DNA from: 79-D21 sp022839995
GTDB lineage: Bacteria; Synergistota; Synergistia; Synergistales; 79-D21
Length of the DNA stretch: 7,634 nt
Direction: 5' to 3'
Assembly: GCA_022839995.1 (NCBI GenBank)
Contig: JALHIN010000048.1
Coordinates: forward strand, 1 to 7,634
This document shows positions 4,608 through 7,634 of this stretch, piece after piece (within the stretch, counting starts at the first letter, position 1; every line of letters starts with the position of its first letter). Below the pieces are notes generated by a model. That model saw only the letters and a list, made by a program, of their open reading frames with translations. It was not told the DNA's origin and searched no databases. A program made the position numbers and the translations under genes.

Positions 4608-5815
4608 GCCCCGAACTTGGCCAGCCTCAAGCCATGGGCCAGCATCAGCCCCATCAGGCTCGAAGCCGGGATCCGGCCGTGAATTCCCCTTGCCACCATC
4701 CTCTCTCCGAAGGCCAGGACCTCGTCCGGACGGCACCAGGCGCTCTGGAGGAGAAACGGAACCGGGTGCCACGAATGTCCTTTCATCTGGCTGGGAGTAC
4801 TGTGATCCCCGGTGATGACCAAAACATCGGGATGAAGGTCCGTCAGTCGAGGGATGAGCCGGTCGACTTTTTCGATCACCTCGCGCTTTGCCTTGAAATC
4901 CCCGTCCTCTCCGCGGCTATCGGTGTACTTGACGTGGACGAAGAAAAAGTCATGGGCGTCCCAATGCGCTTCCAGGGTGGAGAAGAGGTCCTCCATCGTC
5001 CTTCCTGCATCCAGGACCTCCATGCCAACAAGCCGGGCGAGTCCCCGGTACATGGGGTAGGTGGCGATGGCCGCCGGGTTTATCTTGTAGAGCTCCGAAA
5101 GGCAGGGGATCACCGGGGCACCTGAAAAACCGCGGAGGAGGCAGCCATTGGCAGCAGGTTCGTCGGACAAAACCTGCCGGACCCGCCTGACGAGGGCGTT
5201 CACCGCCTCGGCCGTCTTTTCGCCTCCGGGACCGGAAGGACTCGCCCACTTCATGGGTAGTCCTTCCTTTTGCGGATCCGCGTCCGTTACGGCCTCCGAC
5301 AGCCCTTCCCCCGAAAGGACGACCACGAAACGGTGCTCCTCGCCGGGATAGAAGCGGACGCGAACCCCGTCGATCTCCGAGATTTCATTCCTGAGGCGAT
5401 CGATGATCTGCCGATTTTTTTCCGAGGAGATCCGGCCGGCCCGCCGGTCGGCGATCACCCCTTCCGCTGTCCAGGTTGCAAAGTTCCCCCGGGCGCAAAC
5501 CTCGCCGCTTTTGACTTCGGCTCCCACCCCGAGCGCCTCTAAAATTCCCCTCCCGATCTGGAATTCCAGGGGATCGTAGCCGAAAAGCCCCAGGTGCCCA
5601 GGGCCGCTTCCCGGTGTGATCCCGAGATCGACCATCTCGAGCAGGCCGCATTCAGACTGGGCCGCGATCTCGTCGATATTCGGCGTATAGGCCCTTTCCA
5701 GTTCCGTCTGCCCGTTTTCGGACGGAAGCCCCCCAAGTCCATCCATCACCAGGAGGACCATCTTCGACGTACCCTTTTGGGCCAAAGATTTTAAAAGCTC
5801 CATCCTCGCTCCCAT
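4604..5815 (-). CDS. apgM: 2,3-bisphosphoglycerate-independent phosphoglycerate mutase, archaeal type
   Basis: This 403-residue enzyme interconverts 3-phosphoglycerate and 2-phosphoglycerate in glycolysis and gluconeogenesis and belongs to the alkaline phosphatase superfamily. Metal and catalytic motifs are visible: MDGLGG with Asp25; the nucleophile region TPGSGPGHLGLFGYDP (67-82) with Ser70 and His74; VHVKYTDSRGEDGD (293-306); and ITGDHSTPSQMKGHSWH (334-350) with Asp337, His338 and His348. These are the apgM signatures, and the length of about 400 sets it apart from the roughly 510-residue GpmI form. AGGGGGTG lies a few bases before the ATG at 5815; the ATG at codon 5 is an alternative. It follows serA by 68 nt and overlaps the HD gene by 4 nt. 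Its substrate, 3-phosphoglycerate, is also that of the SerA enzyme encoded just upstream. The family also includes phosphonopyruvate decarboxylase-like relatives, but the motif set favours the mutase. Confidence 0.9.
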   Translation of the reverse strand: MGARMELLKSLAQKGTSKMVLLVMDGLGGLPSENGQTELERAYTPNIDEIAAQSECGLLEMVDLGITPGSGPGHLGLFGYDPLEFQIGRGILEALGVGAEVKSGEVCARGNFATWTAEGVIADRRAGRISSEKNRQIIDRLRNEISEIDGVRVRFYPGEEHRFVVVLSGEGLSEAVTDADPQKEGLPMKWASPSGPGGEKTAEAVNALVRRVRQVLSDEPAANGCLLRGFSGAPVIPCLSELYKINPAAIATYPMYRGLARLVGMEVLDAGRTMEDLFSTLEAHWDAHDFFFVHVKYTDSRGEDGDFKAKREVIEKVDRLIPRLTDLHPDVLVITGDHSTPSQMKGHSWHPVPFLLQSAWCRPDEVLAFGERMVARGIHGRIPASSLMGLMLAHGLRLAKFGA

Positions 5816-5853
5816 GTTTGCACCCCCTGCAAAAGAAATCCCGCAATGGCCCT

Positions 5854-5859
5854 ATTGTA
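5854..5859 (-). promoter_or_regulatory. Possible -10 element ahead of apgM
   Basis: TACAAT (5 of 6 matches) lies in the 68-nt serA-apgM gap, about 39 nt before the apgM ATG. The sequence 15-18 nt upstream does not resemble TTGACA, so this is weak. No terminator is visible in the gap, so cotranscription with serA remains likely. Confidence 0.28.
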
Positions 5860-5883
5860 CGCGAAGTGCTTCCCTTTCCGGAC

Positions 5884-7518
5884 CTATCGAGCATCAAAAT
5901 CGAGGCACGCTGCCCAGATCAGGTCGGCATCCCTGCGGAGGATTTCAACGATATGCGAAGGCACCCCGCTGTCGATCTGGAGTGCCCCAAGAGCCTGCCC
6001 GCTTCCGTTCTTCCTCCCGAGGGCGAAGTTGGCAATGTTGACCCCGGCTTCGCCCAGGAGGGTTCCAATCCGCCCGATGACGCCTGGCCGGTCGAAATTG
6101 CTGAACAACAGGACAGCTCCCTGGGGAACGAAGTCGATCCAGAAACCGCCGATTTCCACGATCCGCATTTTCCCCTCCTCCGTAACCGTTCCCGCGATCC
6201 CAAGGGGCCTACCCCCGCAAAAGAACGCTGCCTCCAGGCTGTTTCGGTAAGTCCCGGCTTCCCCTCTTGCCTCTTCCACCTGGATCCCGCGTTCCGCCGC
6301 AAGGATGGGAGCAATCATGAGGTTGACCTCGGGCCCCTGGTGCACTTCCAGGAACCCCTTGAGCATCGCCACGGTAAATGGCGCGTACCGATAGGGAAGT
6401 TCGAACGAAACAGGGTCCTCTTCCTCGAAAAGGGGACCCCTGCGAACGATCCGTATCCCGGTTGCAGCCTCAGGGCAAAGGTGTGCACCCAGGATCCCGA
6501 TGCGCCGGGCCAGGTCAAGAAAAGCCCGCCGTGAACCGGTCATGCGCTGTTCGACGAACGGCAGGTTGACCGCATGCTCGCAGGGGGCCCCCCTGAGGGC
6601 GGCCAGAAGGTTCTCCGCTGCGATGCGGGCGACCGCGGACTGTGCCTCCTCGGTGTTAGCCCCGAGGTGCGGGGTAAGAACGACTCGATCCGCGAGATCT
6701 TCCGCCAGTAGGGGATGGTCCGCGCCCGGGGGTTCGCTCGAGTAAACGTCAAAAGCGACCCTCGACAGCTTTCCGGTCCTCAGGGCATCTGCACACGCGT
6801 TTTCGTCCACGAGGCTTCCCCTCGCGCAATTGACCAGGCAGGCTCCCGCCCTAAAGGCTTGGAGCTCATCCCGGCCGATCATCCCCCGGGTTTCGGCAGT
6901 AGCCGGAACGTGCAGGGTTACAATGTCGGAGTCTTTGAGCGCCTCCTGCAGGGATTCAAAACGACGGATCCCGAGAGTTTCCATCCTCGTCGCCGAGACA
7001 TAGGGATCGTAGGCGGCGACATCCATGCCGAAGGCCCTTGCCCTGAGGGCGACCTGTGTTCCGATCCTTCCCAGCCCCACGACCAGGAGCCTCTTCCCGT
7101 GAAGCTGGAACCCCATGAAGGCTTTCCGATCCCAGGCTCCCGACTTCACGGAACAATGGGCCTGGGGCACTTTCCTTGCCATGGAGAGCAAGAGGGCCAT
7201 GGTGTGTTCGGTGGCGGCAAGGGTGTTTCCGGTGGGAGCGTTGATGACGACGACTCCCCTGCGGCTCGCTTCTGCAAGATCGATGTTGTCTACTCCTACG
7301 CCGGCCCTGGCCGCCACTTTCAAGCGAGGCGCGCGCTCCAGGAATTCCCGGTCAATGGTCGTTCCGCTTCGAGTCAGGACCGCATCGATGGTGCCGACTT
7401 CCTCAAGAAGCTCCGCGCGGGAACATTTCGTTCTCAGGATTAGCTCGACATCCTGGGCGGCCGCCAGGATGCGGGTTCCTTCCTCGTGAATCGATTCTGC
7501 CACCATGACTCTCCACAT
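5884..7518 (-). CDS. serA: D-3-phosphoglycerate dehydrogenase, long form with ACT domain
   Basis: This 544-residue protein catalyses the first step of serine synthesis, NAD-dependent oxidation of 3-phosphoglycerate to 3-phosphohydroxypyruvate. The split substrate domain and inserted Rossmann domain show GLGRIG (148-153) with Asp171 ending the second strand as NAD specificity residue. The catalytic triad of the D-2-hydroxyacid dehydrogenases is present: Arg233 (CARGSLVDE), Glu262 (DVYSSEPP) and His284 (LTPHLGANTEEAQ). Residues about 320-460 form the intervening (ASB) domain, and 468-544 an ACT domain (LLFSNFDRPGVIGRIGTLL), which binds serine for feedback control in many homologues. The length is typical of the 525-545 residue form. 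The ATG at 7518 is chosen because GGGGAGGTG lies 6 nt upstream; a GTG three codons earlier would sit inside that site. Whether this copy is serine-inhibited cannot be told from sequence. Confidence 0.94.
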   Translation of the reverse strand: MWRVMVAESIHEEGTRILAAAQDVELILRTKCSRAELLEEVGTIDAVLTRSGTTIDREFLERAPRLKVAARAGVGVDNIDLAEASRRGVVVINAPTGNTLAATEHTMALLLSMARKVPQAHCSVKSGAWDRKAFMGFQLHGKRLLVVGLGRIGTQVALRARAFGMDVAAYDPYVSATRMETLGIRRFESLQEALKDSDIVTLHVPATAETRGMIGRDELQAFRAGACLVNCARGSLVDENACADALRTGKLSRVAFDVYSSEPPGADHPLLAEDLADRVVLTPHLGANTEEAQSAVARIAAENLLAALRGAPCEHAVNLPFVEQRMTGSRRAFLDLARRIGILGAHLCPEAATGIRIVRRGPLFEEEDPVSFELPYRYAPFTVAMLKGFLEVHQGPEVNLMIAPILAAERGIQVEEARGEAGTYRNSLEAAFFCGGRPLGIAGTVTEEGKMRIVEIGGFWIDFVPQGAVLLFSNFDRPGVIGRIGTLLGEAGVNIANFALGRKNGSGQALGALQIDSGVPSHIVEILRRDADLIWAACLDFDAR

Positions 7519-7524
7519 AGAAAA

Positions 7525-7533
7525 CACCTCCCC
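7525..7533 (-). promoter_or_regulatory. Ribosome binding site of serA
   Basis: GGGGAGGTG lies 6 nt before the ATG at 7518. A T8 run (7542-7535) precedes it without any stem upstream, so it is not a terminator. Confidence 0.75.
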
Positions 7534-7551
7534 GAAAAAAAAGGTTCTTCG

Positions 7552-7634
7552 CTATTTTGTGTGGGTGACGGCATAGAACTTTGGTAACTGGAATTCAAAA
7601 CGACCTCCGACGAGGTAAAAAGCCAGGATGCCGT
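7552..7634 (-). CDS. Possible C-terminal end of an unidentified upstream gene
   Basis: One minus-strand frame is open from the window edge to TAG at 7554-7552 and would encode the 26-residue tail GILAFYLVGGRFEFQLPKFY plus AVTHTK. The composition looks like protein, with a hydrophobic start and a polar end. The stop falls 33 nt before the serA ATG, a plausible operon spacing. The stretch is too short to identify. Another minus-strand frame is also open here, so this may be non-coding leader. Confidence 0.35.
   Translation of the reverse strand, partial: GILAFYLVGGRFEFQLPKFYAVTHTK

Noticed and set aside
5818..7443. Plus-strand open frames of 238 and 242 codons opposite serA.
   Set aside because: They mirror the serA codon structure; serA is full length with all catalytic residues intact.
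7543..7634. A serA promoter candidate, TTGAAT-17-TATGCC, in the upstream region.
   Set aside because: The -10 matches at only three positions and the region may be the end of another coding sequence, so I did not list it.

Overview
All supported genes in this window lie on the minus strand, so transcription runs from high to low coordinates. In that order they are: the last codons of an unidentified gene; a full-length D-3-phosphoglycerate dehydrogenase (serA); an archaeal-type cofactor-independent phosphoglycerate mutase (apgM); an OB-fold/HD protein of the YhaM exoribonuclease type; a SelW-like selenoprotein; an RluA-family pseudouridine synthase; a second small selenoprotein with a Sec-Cys pair; a complete glutamate dehydrogenase; and the N-terminal part of a second glutamate dehydrogenase cut by the window edge. 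I see no rRNA, tRNA, CRISPR array or mobile element. Once the two selenoprotein genes are included, no gap exceeds 300 bases.

The main result is two short genes that a standard gene caller would miss or truncate, because each has an in-frame TGA that I read as selenocysteine. At 3270-3509 the frame encodes a 79-residue Rdx/SelW-type protein with a Cys-x-x-Sec redox motif. At 1939-2229 the frame encodes a 96-residue protein with a Sec34-Cys35 pair. Each TGA is followed by a stem with a 3-nt loop starting GU, 24 and 21 nt downstream. That is the geometry expected of a bacterial SECIS element. The two genes flank rluA.

Transcription can be partly read. serA, apgM and the HD gene form one cluster: 68 nt separate serA from apgM, and apgM and the HD gene overlap by ATGA. 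selW follows 69 nt later, with its own possible extended -10, and ends in a strong intrinsic terminator. The rluA ribosome binding site lies directly after that terminator's U-tract, so rluA probably depends on readthrough. The Sec-Cys gene has a good promoter inside the end of rluA and its own terminator. Each glutamate dehydrogenase has its own promoter, and a perfect 21-bp inverted repeat separates the two.

The DNA is GC-rich with AGGAGG-type ribosome binding sites. Tandem glutamate dehydrogenases, serine and glycolytic genes, and selenoproteins suggest an anaerobic amino-acid fermenter that makes selenoproteins. Synergistota is my best guess, but this is inference from gene content and not from a marker gene. 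Metabolically, apgM interconverts 3- and 2-phosphoglycerate, serA draws 3-phosphoglycerate into serine synthesis, and the glutamate dehydrogenases link amino-acid nitrogen to 2-oxoglutarate. The two selenoproteins are probably thiol/selenol redox proteins whose partners are not visible here.
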